A DNA stretch of 64,000 nt, taken from positions 124,001 through 188,000 of the forward strand of contig NZ_WWNE01000012.1 of the NCBI RefSeq assembly GCF_009909615.1, written 5' to 3'. Shown here piece by piece: positions 1-9,400 of this stretch. The translations under genes and the position numbers were made by a program. Position 1 is the stretch's first letter. Each line of letters opens with the position of its first letter. This DNA is from Acidiluteibacter ferrifornacis. Its GTDB lineage: Bacteria; Bacteroidota; Bacteroidia; Flavobacteriales_E; Vicingaceae. The notes beneath the pieces were generated by a model that was given only the letters and a program-made list of their open reading frames with translations, was not told the origin of the DNA and searched no databases.

Positions 1-2
1 AG

Positions 3-239
3 GTTTATGAAGATTACCCAGAGTTTGAAAAACGTCCATACTCTTTATTTCTTCAGGCTTTTATCAATGAAAATAACTTGGGAAAACTAGAAGAAGCAAG
101 AGTCATTTATGAGAAGTTCATTGCGGATTATCCGGATCATCCGATGGCTGATGATGCTCAATACTCTTTAGATAATTTGGGAAAGTCTCCTGATGAACTA
201 ATCAAAGAGTTTGAAGCAAAGCAAAAACAAGGAGTTTAG
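3..239 (+). CDS. C-terminal end of a tetratricopeptide-repeat protein (partial)
   Basis: The open frame enters from the left edge and ends at TAG 237-239, leaving 78 codons. The visible part has a helix-turn-helix repeat typical of TPR/outer-membrane-lipoprotein-like proteins (LEEARVIYEKFIADYPDHPMADDAQY), followed by a charged tail rich in Lys, Glu and Gln. Such repeats bind proteins and occur in BamD/YbgF-like envelope proteins, but the N-terminus is missing, so localisation and exact family cannot be given. Its stop overlaps the stop of the convergent cdaA gene by three bases, so the two genes share their 3' ends. Confidence 0.75.
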   Translation, partial: VYEDYPEFEKRPYSLFLQAFINENNLGKLEEARVIYEKFIADYPDHPMADDAQYSLDNLGKSPDELIKEFEAKQKQGV

Positions 240-1042
240 TTTTTAAACTCTCTCTCCAACAAACTTCGAAGCTCATCTATTTCCAATTTGTGCTTCAAAT
301 TACCATTTTTACAAAAAGAGATTTCTCCAGTCTCTTCAGATACAATAATCGCCACAGCAGTCGAGTTTTCAGTAATACCGACTGCTGCTCGGTGTCTTAA
401 ACCGTAGCTTGCGTGAATTTTAGGATTGTCAGATACCGGTAGAATACACCTTGCGGCTTTAATTTTGTTGGCATGTATTATGACTCCACCATCATGCATG
501 GGATTATTTTTGAAAAAGATAGTTTCTAATAGGTTTGAGGATACAATCCCGTCAATTTGATCGCCAGTAGATGCGTGATACTTCAATTCTGAATCTTTAG
601 AGATTACAATCAAAGCTCCTGTTTTCGATTTCGACATGTTAAAGCAAGCTTTTATAATTGCCTTGCTGTTCAATTCTTCTACTTTTTGATCATTCCATTT
701 CCAAGCACCAAACTTCTTTCTTATTCTTGGCTGTGCGAGAATACTTCTGTTTCCCACTATCAATAAAAATCTTCTGATTTCTTGCTGAAATACGATTATT
801 AATGCAATGACACCGACACCAATAAATTGACCTAGAATTTCGTCCAAAAGCTCCATTTTTAGCGCTTCTACTAATTTCCAAATCAAATACAACGAAAGAA
901 TACCCAGTAGAATTCGAATAGCAACTGTACCTTTTAACAAGTTGTATAACTGGTACATTAAAATTGCAACGAGGAGAATATCCAAAAAGTCGAGCCATCG
1001 AATACTGATAAATGCTAAGGACATTAAAGGGATATTTTCCAT
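236..1042 (-). CDS. cdaA: Diadenylate cyclase CdaA (membrane c-di-AMP synthase)
   Basis: 268 aa protein of the DisA_N/DAC family, which joins two ATP into cyclic di-AMP, a second messenger for cell-wall and osmotic control. The first ~90 residues form three hydrophobic membrane segments, as in CdaA (not soluble DisA). The catalytic domain follows, with the DGA-type motif as MHDGGVII (the third position is Gly, not Ala) and the RHR motif as GLRHRAAVGI. Length is normal for CdaA. The start codon lies 9 bp from the folP stop on the same strand, so folP-cdaA probably form an operon; that pairing is common in Bacteroidota. No GlmM or CdaR partner is visible in the window. Confidence 0.93.
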   Translation of the reverse strand: MENIPLMSLAFISIRWLDFLDILLVAILMYQLYNLLKGTVAIRILLGILSLYLIWKLVEALKMELLDEILGQFIGVGVIALIIVFQQEIRRFLLIVGNRSILAQPRIRKKFGAWKWNDQKVEELNSKAIIKACFNMSKSKTGALIVISKDSELKYHASTGDQIDGIVSSNLLETIFFKNNPMHDGGVIIHANKIKAARCILPVSDNPKIHASYGLRHRAAVGITENSTAVAIIVSEETGEISFCKNGNLKHKLEIDELRSLLEREFKN

Positions 1043-1051
1043 GGTGCGAAA

Positions 1052-1927
1052 TTACTGCTTTTGGTAGAAGTCCACAATTTTAATCGATTCCATTGCTTCT
1101 TTTACATCGTGAACTCTTAAGATTTGCGCACCATTGAGTAGTGCAATCGTGTTTGATGTAGTGGTTCCATTTAACGCTTCCTTTGGACTGGTTTCTAGCA
1201 ATTTCCAGATCATACCTTTTCGTGATATTCCGGCTAATATAGGGGCGTTTAAATGTCCAAACTCGTTTAGGTGTTTAAGAATACTATAGTTGTGTCCTAA
1301 TGTTTTTCCAAATCCAAAACCAGGGTCCAAAACAACATCAATAACACCCAATTCTCTGAGTTGTGTTAATTGGTTTGAAAAGTACTGGAAAATTTCTTTA
1401 ATTACATCGGTATAAATAGGGTTCTGTTGCATTGTTGACGGTTTGTCTAATGTATGCATGAGTACATAAGGAACTTTCAATTGAGCAATAGTGGCAAACA
1501 TATTTTTATCAAATGTTCCTCCTGAAATATCATTGATGAGGTGTGCGCCTTGATCAATGGTTTCTTTTGCAATTACTGATCGGTAGGTATCTATGGAAAA
1601 TAATGCTTTAGGAAATGTTTTGACCAACAATTTTAAAGGATTGATCAGTCGCTCTTTTTCTTCTAATACGCTAATCTCGGCAGCTCCTGGGCGCGTACTC
1701 ATTGCACCTAAATCTATAAAAGTAGCTCCATCTTCTAGCATTTGACCCACTTTCTCAATTAAAGAATCGTTGCTTGTTTTTCGGCTTTCCACAAAAAAAG
1801 AATCAGGAGTTAAATTAACAATTCCCATCACTTTGGGTGTGGATAAATCGACTAAATTCCCTCCGCAATTCAGTGAGAAATTCCTTGAAAAAACAGTATC
1901 TTTCGGGACTTTTAAGGGACTTGTCAT
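1052..1927 (-). CDS. folP: Dihydropteroate synthase
   Basis: Condenses 6-hydroxymethyl-7,8-dihydropterin diphosphate with p-aminobenzoate in folate synthesis. TIM-barrel signatures are clear: VMGIVNLTPDSF near the N-terminus, then the second pterin-binding motif GATFIDLGAMSTRPGA, and further on VLDPGFGFGKT and AGISRKGMI. I chose the ATG at 1925-1927 (MTSPLKVPKD, 291 aa). A longer frame to 1981 exists, but its extra 18 residues run into the divergent neighbour and are unlike the family. Only 13 bp separate this start from the divergent DUF1599 start, so each promoter must lie inside the other gene or the genes share a compact region. cdaA follows 9 bp downstream. Confidence 0.93.
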   Translation of the reverse strand: MTSPLKVPKDTVFSRNFSLNCGGNLVDLSTPKVMGIVNLTPDSFFVESRKTSNDSLIEKVGQMLEDGATFIDLGAMSTRPGAAEISVLEEKERLINPLKLLVKTFPKALFSIDTYRSVIAKETIDQGAHLINDISGGTFDKNMFATIAQLKVPYVLMHTLDKPSTMQQNPIYTDVIKEIFQYFSNQLTQLRELGVIDVVLDPGFGFGKTLGHNYSILKHLNEFGHLNAPILAGISRKGMIWKLLETSPKEALNGTTTSNTIALLNGAQILRVHDVKEAMESIKIVDFYQKQ

Positions 1928-1940
1928 AATCAAATTTAGA

Positions 1941-2480
1941 ATGAATAATACAGCTGAACAATACGATTCAATAATAACCAAATGCTACGACATTTTTGGA
2001 CAAAAAAGTAAAGATTATGGTACTGCTTGGCGTATTTTGAGAACGAGTTCGTTAACCGATCAGTTATATATAAAGGCCAAACGTATTCGAACCATTGAGG
2101 ATAACGGAATGAGTAAGGTAGATGAGGGAATTGTTCCTGAATTTATTGCCATTGTTAATTATTCCATCATGGCCTTAATCCAATTAGAGATGGGTGTTTC
2201 AGAGGAGCAACACATGGATGAAGAAAAGTTGAAAAAACTATTTCATCACTATGCTAAGGTGGCCAAAGACTTAATGATGAATAAAAACCATGATTATGAT
2301 GAAGCGTGGAGAACGATGAGGGTAAGTTCTTTGACAGATTTAATTCTTCAAAAAATCCTTAGAGTAAAGCAAATTGAGTCAAATAAAGGAAAAACCTTAA
2401 TTTCGGAAGGCATTGATGCCAATTATTTAGACATGCTGAATTATGCAGTATTTGCCCTAATTAAATTAGAAGAACAATAA
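1941..2480 (+). CDS. DUF1599 (nucleotide-modification-associated domain 1) protein, tandem duplicate
   Basis: 179 aa. Two copies of the same ~80-residue helical domain are visible. Copy 1 has KDYGTAWRILRTSSLTDQL and copy 2 has HDYDEAWRTMRVSSLTDLI, each followed by K(x)RVKQIE / KRIRTIE and a helix ending in ALIQLE / ALIKLEE. This is the pattern of DUF1599, whose molecular function is unproven; the 'nucleotide modification associated' name comes from phage and modification contexts. The start at ATG 1941 was chosen because the upstream frame to 1770 reads through folP on the other strand. It begins the plus-strand run leading to tpiA and prmA, a neighbourhood often conserved in Bacteroidota. 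Confidence 0.88.
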   Translation: MNNTAEQYDSIITKCYDIFGQKSKDYGTAWRILRTSSLTDQLYIKAKRIRTIEDNGMSKVDEGIVPEFIAIVNYSIMALIQLEMGVSEEQHMDEEKLKKLFHHYAKVAKDLMMNKNHDYDEAWRTMRVSSLTDLILQKILRVKQIESNKGKTLISEGIDANYLDMLNYAVFALIKLEEQ

Positions 2481-2501
2481 TAACTCTATAAAGACTTAAC
2501 T

Positions 2502-3773
2502 ATGAAATTATTACTTCATTTTTCTCGATTGTTCGTCGGAAACCTTTTTATCTTTTCTGGCGTTGTTAAAGCAAATGACCCACTTGGTTTTTCTTATAAA
2601 CTACAAGAGTACTTCACCGAGTTTGGAACAGATTGGGACTGGTTGATGGAAATCGCAATGCCTTTTGCTGCTGCTGTCTGTATTCTTGAAATAATACTAG
2701 GTGTGGCAGTTTTAGTTGGTTATAAAATGAAGGAGGTGAGCTGGATTTTGTTGGGAATGATTTTGTTTTTTACAGGTTTGACTTTTGCTTCAGCAGTTTT
2801 TGAAATTGTACGTTCATGCGGTTGTTTTGGTGATGCTATCCCATTGACTCCATGGCAATCCTTCTACAAAGATTTAATCCTTTTAGCATTGATTTTAATA
2901 TTGTTCATTAAGCGCAATACTATTCAGCCTTTTGAAGATGCTAAACCTGCACTAATTTACTTTTTTATCTCATTAATAGTAATGGGGGCGTTGTCGTATC
3001 AATTGAGTTGGAACTTTCCTTTGGTTTTGACTATAGGTGTATTAGGAGCGAATTTGGTGATGTTTTTGATCAATAAAAATAAGCATGCTCTTGTAGCTGT
3101 AGTGGTTTCGCTTATTGTGAGTACTGCTTTCTCCATTAATTGTGTTTGGCATTTACCACAAAGAGACTTTAGGCCATATGCTATAGGAAAAAATTTGCCC
3201 GAACAAATGACATTACCTGAAGATGCTATTCAGCCTGTTTATGAAAATATTTTGACCTATAAAAATAAGTCAACTGGTGAAGTAAAAGAGTTTACGCAAG
3301 ATAATTATCCTTGGGATGACGACAATTGGGAGTGGGTTAACACTGAAAGTAAGTTGATAAAGGAAGGGGATGTTGCAAAAATTACAGACTTTTCGGTGGT
3401 AGATAATGATGGAAATGACATTACCGAAATTGTGAACAGTGAAGACCTTATATTTTTGGTTGTTATGTATGATTTGCATAAAACTTCTACCAATAAAATG
3501 GATTTAATTAATGATTTCGCAAAAAAAGCAGAGGCTGAAGGAATTGAATTTATTGGCTTAAGTGCTGCATCATATGAAGTAGCTGAAGAGTTTAGACACA
3601 AAAATCAAACTCCATTTCCAATTTACACCACTGATGGGATTGTACTAAAAACAATAATTAGATCTAACCCAGGTTTGGTTATGATGCGAAGAGGGACAGT
3701 TGTTGGTAAATGGCACAATAATGATATACCGACGTTTGAGGATGTTTCAGAAGAGTATAATGTAACTCAATAA
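2502..3773 (+). CDS. BT_3928-family DoxX-like membrane protein with thioredoxin-like C-terminus
   Basis: 423 aa. Residues ~1-150 form a four-helix DoxX/MauE-type membrane domain with the SCGCFGD motif seen in MauE-like proteins. Two to three further hydrophobic segments follow (~150-215), then a soluble C-terminal domain (~270-420) resembling thioredoxin/AhpC folds (VVMYDLHKTS, EGIEFIGLSAAS, TPFPIYTTDG) but with no CxxC pair. The C-terminal domain is therefore unlikely to be a simple thiol oxidoreductase. The family is annotated from Bacteroides BT_3928 and its role is unknown; a redox or quinol-linked membrane function is only inferred. It sits 21 bp after DUF1599 and 2 bp before the permease gene. 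Confidence 0.85.
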   Translation: MKLLLHFSRLFVGNLFIFSGVVKANDPLGFSYKLQEYFTEFGTDWDWLMEIAMPFAAAVCILEIILGVAVLVGYKMKEVSWILLGMILFFTGLTFASAVFEIVRSCGCFGDAIPLTPWQSFYKDLILLALILILFIKRNTIQPFEDAKPALIYFFISLIVMGALSYQLSWNFPLVLTIGVLGANLVMFLINKNKHALVAVVVSLIVSTAFSINCVWHLPQRDFRPYAIGKNLPEQMTLPEDAIQPVYENILTYKNKSTGEVKEFTQDNYPWDDDNWEWVNTESKLIKEGDVAKITDFSVVDNDGNDITEIVNSEDLIFLVVMYDLHKTSTNKMDLINDFAKKAEAEGIEFIGLSAASYEVAEEFRHKNQTPFPIYTTDGIVLKTIIRSNPGLVMMRRGTVVGKWHNNDIPTFEDVSEEYNVTQ

Positions 3774-3775
3774 AT

Positions 3776-4852
3776 GTGTTAAACTTTATTGCACGACGTG
3801 TATTATATGGATTGTTGGTGCTTTTCGGAGTAGTTACAGTAGTATTCATATTGTTTAATGTCCTGCCTGGAGACCCGGCTAGAATGATGTTGGGTCAACG
3901 AGCAGATAAAGCATCAATTGAGGCTATAAATAAAGACTTAGGATTAAATCAACCATTGCCCACTCAGTATTTTTTATACTTGAATGATTTGTCTCCTATT
4001 TCGTTCCATCATAAGAGCAATAAAGAGAGCATTATCTTTCTCGATCCTACAAAATACGAAGGGAAACAATTGATAAGTCTTGGAAGCTATGTTTTAATAG
4101 CCAAATTTCCTTATCTAAGACGATCGTATCAGACGCAGAAAAAGGTCAATCAAATAATTGCTGAAACTCTAGTTGAAACTACGGTTTTGGCCGTTGCAGC
4201 AATGTTTTTGGCGACGGTCTTAGGGATTTTACTAGGATTATTATCTGCCTTATTTAAGGATGGCGTTCTAGATAGGTTAAGTTTGGTGTTTGCTACATCA
4301 GGAATGGCATTGCCCTCCTTTTTTGTGGGGATCGTTATAGCTTGGGTTTTTGGTTATCTGCTTTCTGATTACACAGGTTTAGATATGACTGGTAGTTTGT
4401 TCGAAGTTGATGATTTAGGGAATGGGGAGTATTTGTCCATCAGAAATTTAGTCTTGCCAGCCGTCACATTAGGCGTACGACCGCTAGCGGTAATTGTCCA
4501 ATTGAGTAGAAATTCAATGTTAGAGGTGCTGGGACAAGATTACATTAGAACAGCCAGAGCAAAAGGACTAAGTAATAAAATAGTAGTTTTAAAGCATGCC
4601 TTAAGGAATGCCTTAAACCCAGTGTTAACTGCTGTTTCAGGAATGTTTGCAAGTTTAATGGCAGGAGCTGTGTTTGTTGAAATTGTATTTGCTTGGAAAG
4701 GCATTGGCTGGGAGGTTGTAAATGCTTTAGAAAAGTATGATTTGCCAGTGGTGATGGGCGCAGTGCTTGTTATTGCTGTAATTTTTGTTGTGATTAATAT
4801 AATTGTTGATATCCTCTATGGAGTTTTGGATCCTAGAGTAAGAGTGAGTTAA
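3776..4852 (+). CDS. ABC transporter permease, DppB/OppB type
   Basis: 358 aa inner-membrane permease with six predicted helices. The N-terminal segment (FIARRVLYGLLVLFGVVTVVFILFNVLPGDPARMMLG) and the EAA loop (ARAKGLSNKIVVLKHALRNALNPVL) are typical of the dipeptide/oligopeptide/nickel family. Translation must start at GTG 3776: an ATG two bases upstream reads directly into a stop. That start is 2 bp after the previous stop, so translation is probably coupled. Residues ~70-125 form a soluble insertion between helices 1 and 2, longer than in E. coli DppB. No binding protein, second permease or ATPase is present in this window, so the substrate cannot be stated. Confidence 0.88.
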   Translation: MLNFIARRVLYGLLVLFGVVTVVFILFNVLPGDPARMMLGQRADKASIEAINKDLGLNQPLPTQYFLYLNDLSPISFHHKSNKESIIFLDPTKYEGKQLISLGSYVLIAKFPYLRRSYQTQKKVNQIIAETLVETTVLAVAAMFLATVLGILLGLLSALFKDGVLDRLSLVFATSGMALPSFFVGIVIAWVFGYLLSDYTGLDMTGSLFEVDDLGNGEYLSIRNLVLPAVTLGVRPLAVIVQLSRNSMLEVLGQDYIRTARAKGLSNKIVVLKHALRNALNPVLTAVSGMFASLMAGAVFVEIVFAWKGIGWEVVNALEKYDLPVVMGAVLVIAVIFVVINIIVDILYGVLDPRVRVS

Positions 4853-4861
4853 ATGTAAATT

Positions 4862-5614
4862 ATGAGAAAGAAAATTGTAGCAGGAAACTGGAAAATGAAC
4901 CTGACGGTGAATGAAGCAGAATCCTTAGTGAAAGAACTAAACCAAAAAGTGAAGGAAGGAGTTAAAGCAGATCAATTGATTGTTTTTCCATCTTTTACCA
5001 ATATAGTTTCCGTGGTAAATTCAATTGATTATAGTATCAATGTGGGGGCTCAAAATTGTCATGAGTCAAAGTCCGGTGCATATACTGGAGAAGTTTCTGT
5101 AGATATGATTCAGTCAACTGGAGCAACAGTCATTTTAGTAGGGCATTCAGAACGAAGAGCTTATTTTGGTGAAACCAATGAGTTATTAGCTAAAAAGGTA
5201 GATGCTGTTTTGGCGGCAGATATGCAGGCTGTTTATTGTTGTGGAGAAACATTGCCTGAAAGAGAAGCTAACAATCATTTTAGAGTAATTGAATCGCAGA
5301 TAAGTGAAGGTTTGTTTCATTTGGATGAATCAGGTATTTCGGAAGTAGTTATTGCTTATGAACCTGTGTGGGCGATTGGAACGGGTGTAACTGCATCTTC
5401 AGATCAAGCGCAAGAAGTACATGCCTTTATTAGGAGTTTGATTGAAAAAAAATACGGCAATGAAATTGCTGAACAAATTTCCATATTATATGGAGGAAGT
5501 TGTAATCCTAAAAATGCCGAAGAATTATTTAGACAGAAGGACGTTGATGGTGGATTAATAGGTGGAGCAGCTTTAAAAGCAAATGATTTTATTCAAATAG
5601 CTAATTCTTATTAA
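4862..5614 (+). CDS. tpiA: Triosephosphate isomerase
   Basis: 250 aa, the usual length. Interconverts dihydroxyacetone phosphate and glyceraldehyde 3-phosphate in glycolysis. Diagnostic pieces: N-terminal AGNWKMN (substrate-binding Asn and Lys), VGHSERR with the catalytic His, the catalytic Glu in AYEPVWAIGTG with the flexible loop after it, and C-terminal ILYGGSCNPKN and GGLIGGAAL phosphate-binding motifs. The start is 9 bp after the permease stop. The stop is directly followed by the ATG of prmA, indicating one transcript. Confidence 0.97.
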   Translation: MRKKIVAGNWKMNLTVNEAESLVKELNQKVKEGVKADQLIVFPSFTNIVSVVNSIDYSINVGAQNCHESKSGAYTGEVSVDMIQSTGATVILVGHSERRAYFGETNELLAKKVDAVLAADMQAVYCCGETLPEREANNHFRVIESQISEGLFHLDESGISEVVIAYEPVWAIGTGVTASSDQAQEVHAFIRSLIEKKYGNEIAEQISILYGGSCNPKNAEELFRQKDVDGGLIGGAALKANDFIQIANSY

Positions 5615-6445
5615 ATGAATTATTTAGAATTTAAATTTAAAGTAAGTCCATTAGTTCCTTATAAGGAGATTTTAATGTATGAGCTAGGTGAGATGGGCTT
5701 TGAGAGCTTTACTGAAGAGTCTGATGGACTTAATGCGTATATTGCTGAAGATGAATTTTCTGAAGATCAATTAAGTGAATTGTATTTGTTTACAGATGAT
5801 TCTGTTCAAATTAGCTTCGAAAAGCAATTGATTCCTCAACAAAATTGGAATGCAGAATGGGAGAGGAGTTTTCCTAAAGTTACTGTAGATGATTATTGTG
5901 AGATTATAGCTCCTTTTCATGAAAAATCAACTGATTGTGAGTTTAGTATATTGATTGAACCGAAGATGAGTTTTGGAACTGGACATCATGACACCACTTT
6001 CATGATGATGCAATTAATGCGACAACTGGATTTGAGTGATAAGTTAGTGATGGATATGGGCTGCGGAACGGGAGTTTTAGCCATTCTTGCAAAATTGGAA
6101 GGAGCTTCCGGAGTAACAGCTGTAGATATTGATGATTGGGCTTTTGAAAATACATTAGAAAATATCGAAAGAAACAATGTTTCTGAAATAGAAGTTTTAA
6201 AAGGAGGAGCAGAAAAGGCTAAAGGGAAAAGCTATGATGTATTTATAGCAAATATAAATAGGAATATTTTGATGAGAGATTTGCCTGCTTATGCAGAAAC
6301 GATGAAAACCGGAGCTGATTTATTATTAAGCGGTTTTTTTATTACAGATTTTGAACAATTGGACCAAAAGTTGAAAGAACTTGGTTTTTCTAAAGTAAAT
6401 AAGGTTCAACGCAATAATTGGTGTGCGTTACACTATAAAAAATAA
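5615..6445 (+). CDS. prmA: Ribosomal protein L11 methyltransferase
   Basis: 276 aa. SAM-dependent enzyme that trimethylates ribosomal protein L11. An N-terminal L11-recognition domain (~1-100) precedes a Rossmann methyltransferase domain with FGTGHHDTT, the SAM-binding MDMGCGTGVLAILA (motif I), VDIDDWA (acidic loop) and IANINRN (motif IV). The ATG abuts the tpiA stop with no spacer. In many Bacteroidota clpS follows prmA directly; here two giant secreted-protein genes lie between prmA and clpS, which may be an insertion into that pair (inference). Confidence 0.95.
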   Translation: MNYLEFKFKVSPLVPYKEILMYELGEMGFESFTEESDGLNAYIAEDEFSEDQLSELYLFTDDSVQISFEKQLIPQQNWNAEWERSFPKVTVDDYCEIIAPFHEKSTDCEFSILIEPKMSFGTGHHDTTFMMMQLMRQLDLSDKLVMDMGCGTGVLAILAKLEGASGVTAVDIDDWAFENTLENIERNNVSEIEVLKGGAEKAKGKSYDVFIANINRNILMRDLPAYAETMKTGADLLLSGFFITDFEQLDQKLKELGFSKVNKVQRNNWCALHYKK

Positions 6446-6449
6446 GAAC

Positions 6450-9400
6450 ATGAAGAAACTGCTAATTGCTATTGTTTTTCTTTCTATAAATTGGAGTTTA
6501 AAAGCGCAAACTCCATTGAGCTTTGCCTCAGACTCTATTCAATTTTTTAATCAAATGGAGTCGTTCATGTCTGATGCTCGAAAAGAAGGGAAAGACTTTA
6601 TGAAGCAGTTTAAAGAAGTGTGGTATGGAGGTTATTTTTCAGATGAACAGCGTCGTGGGGTGTATATGGTGACCAATAAAATGCTTCAAAAGAAAATGCG
6701 TGCATTTCCTGATTTTAGAAGTTACCTTTATACCGTAGGTAGTTTTGTTACATCAACTTATCAAACTGAAAAAAGTTTTGATGAATGGCAAGCTACTTTA
6801 GTCCGACTTTTAGATGATAGAAATAAGCGAAATTTTACCAATTTTCTAACTTTCTCAGATGGTCTTTTTTCAGAGAATGCCATTTATAAATCCACTTCTA
6901 CAAAATGGGCAGCAAACAATAGTAATTATATTTTTGGATTTGATAGTTTACCTAAGATTACATTTGAAGAGTTAGATCTCATTTGCTACTCAAGAGGAGA
7001 TAGCATGAAAATCATCAATACAACGGGCACGTACTATCCGACTGAAGAAAAATGGATTGGAAATGGGGGGGTAGTAACATGGGAAAAGGCTGGAATGATG
7101 AGTGAGGAGGTTTATGCTAAGGTATTTAATTATGAGATAAATACGAAAACTTATTCCTATACCGCAGATTCTGTCGAGTTTTATAATTCCTTTTATTTTG
7201 ATAAACCATTATTGGGTCAACTAGAAGATAAGATACAAGCTAATAACACCCCTGAAAAATCAACCTACCCTAAGTTTGATTCTTATAATAAGCGTTTAGT
7301 AATTCAAAATATTTCTCCAGCTGTCGACTATGATGGTGGATTTAGTATGGTTGGGTCAAAATTTATAGGTAGCGGTAATGAGGAAAATGATGCTTATCTG
7401 CTTTTCCATAGAAATGATACCATTTTTCTAAGAGCGTCTTCTAAAGCATTTGTAATTAATACTGAACGTATTATTTCAGATAATGCTGCTATTAGTTTTT
7501 ATTTGGGTAGTGATTCAATTCATCATCCAGGATTAAATTTTAAGTTTTTTCCTAAGAAGAAACAGGTCACTCTTTATAGAGACAATCAAGGAATGGCTAT
7601 TTCACCTTATTTTGATTCATTTCATCAAATTGATATGGATTTTGAAGTGTTAAATTGGAATCAAGAAGACCCATTGATAGAAATGACAAGTTTGATGGGG
7701 AGTACGAGGACTGAAGCGACATTTACCTCTGAAAATTTCTTTAAATTGTCTGAATACAGGCATTTGCAAGGCAGGGGAGATGTAAACCCATTGCTGCAAA
7801 TCCAAAGGTTATCAGAACAAGTTGGTTCCAAAGACTTAATGATAAAGGAACTGTGTTATTACATGAAAATTAGTGATGCTGCAGCTGAAAACTTATTAAT
7901 GTATTTAGCCACTAGAGGTTTTTTAAAATACAATTATAAAAAAGGGGAATTTACTGTGAAGAAAAGATTGACGCAGTACGTTCAATCTAGCTTTTCTAAA
8001 ATTGATTATGACGTTATTTCTATTCGTTCAGATATCAAAGGTAAAAATAACGCCAGCTTAAACTTATTGAACTATGATTTAACGATAAATGGTGTTGAGG
8101 GAATACTATTGAGTGATTCCCAGAAGGTATTTATATTACCTTCTGACCAGAGGGTGGTTATGAAAAAAAATCGCTACTTTACTTTTGGAGGCCAAGTTGA
8201 AGCAGTTGATATATTTAGTTTTTATGGTAAAGAGTTTTCTTTTGATTATGAACAATTCAAAATTAATTTGACCAATGTAGACTCATTAGGTTTGCGCGCT
8301 TATTCAGGAGAATTGGATAGAAATGGAAACCCAATCCTTAAAAAAGTTCGAACAGTAATTGAAGGAATAAATGGAGAATTGCTCATCGATAATTTTGAGA
8401 ACAAATCAGGTATAAAGGAGTTTCCTGAATTTCCTGTGATCAAGAGTTTCGGAGATTCTTACGTCTACTATGATAAAAAAGAAGTTGAAAATGGAGTGTA
8501 CAAAAGAGATGACTTTTATTTCCAAGTCCGTCCATTTGAAATCGATAGTTTAGATAATTTCTCAAACGATCAATTGAGATTTGAAGGTAGTTTTACTTCT
8601 AATATCTTTCCTGAATTTGATGAGGCTTTAACTGTACAATCTGATATGTCGTTAGGATTTATCAGACAAGCACCTCCTGGAGGGTATCCTACTTATGGTG
8701 GTAAAGGGCAGTTCCACAATACGATTAAATTATCCAATAAGGGTTTAAGAGGTGATGGTAAACTGGAGTATTTAACATCAACAACTCTATCTGATGATTT
8801 TAAATTTTATCCGAAATCAGTGGAGGCTTTAGCACAATCTCATGTATTGGCAGAAGTGAAGACGGGTACAGAGTTTCCTCCTGTTCAGGGTGATAGTGTG
8901 AATATCAATTGGAAGCCTCAAGAGGATGTATTCTATACTACTGCAGTAACGAATAACTCCTTGGCTTTTTATGACATGCGTTCATACTTCAGAGGAACTA
9001 CAGCTCTGCGTCCAAATGGCTTATCTGGAAATGGTGTGTTTTTATTTGAAAAAGCCAATTTGGCCTCTAAAAATATGATTTTCCAAAACACTGTTTTTGA
9101 TGCGGATACTGCAGATTTTGAGCTGTTAGAAGAGAATAATAGTGGTTTTGCATTGAATACTGCTAATGTTAAAGCACATGTTGATTATAAAGGTAGGTTC
9201 GCTGAATTTAAACCGAACGGTGAAGACGATCCAATTTTCTTTCCTACCAACCAGTACCTGTGTTTTATGGAAGAGTTTAAATGGTACATGGATAATGGGA
9301 TGATTGATTTGACAGGGAAAGCGCAAAATACCGTTTCGGCTGATGTTAAATTAGAGGGATCCAAGTTTATTTCAACTAAAGCGGAGCAAGATAGCTTGTT

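Noticed and set aside
690-998. Second minus-strand frame inside cdaA
   Set aside because: Out-of-frame shadow of the strongly supported cdaA gene; composition not protein-like.
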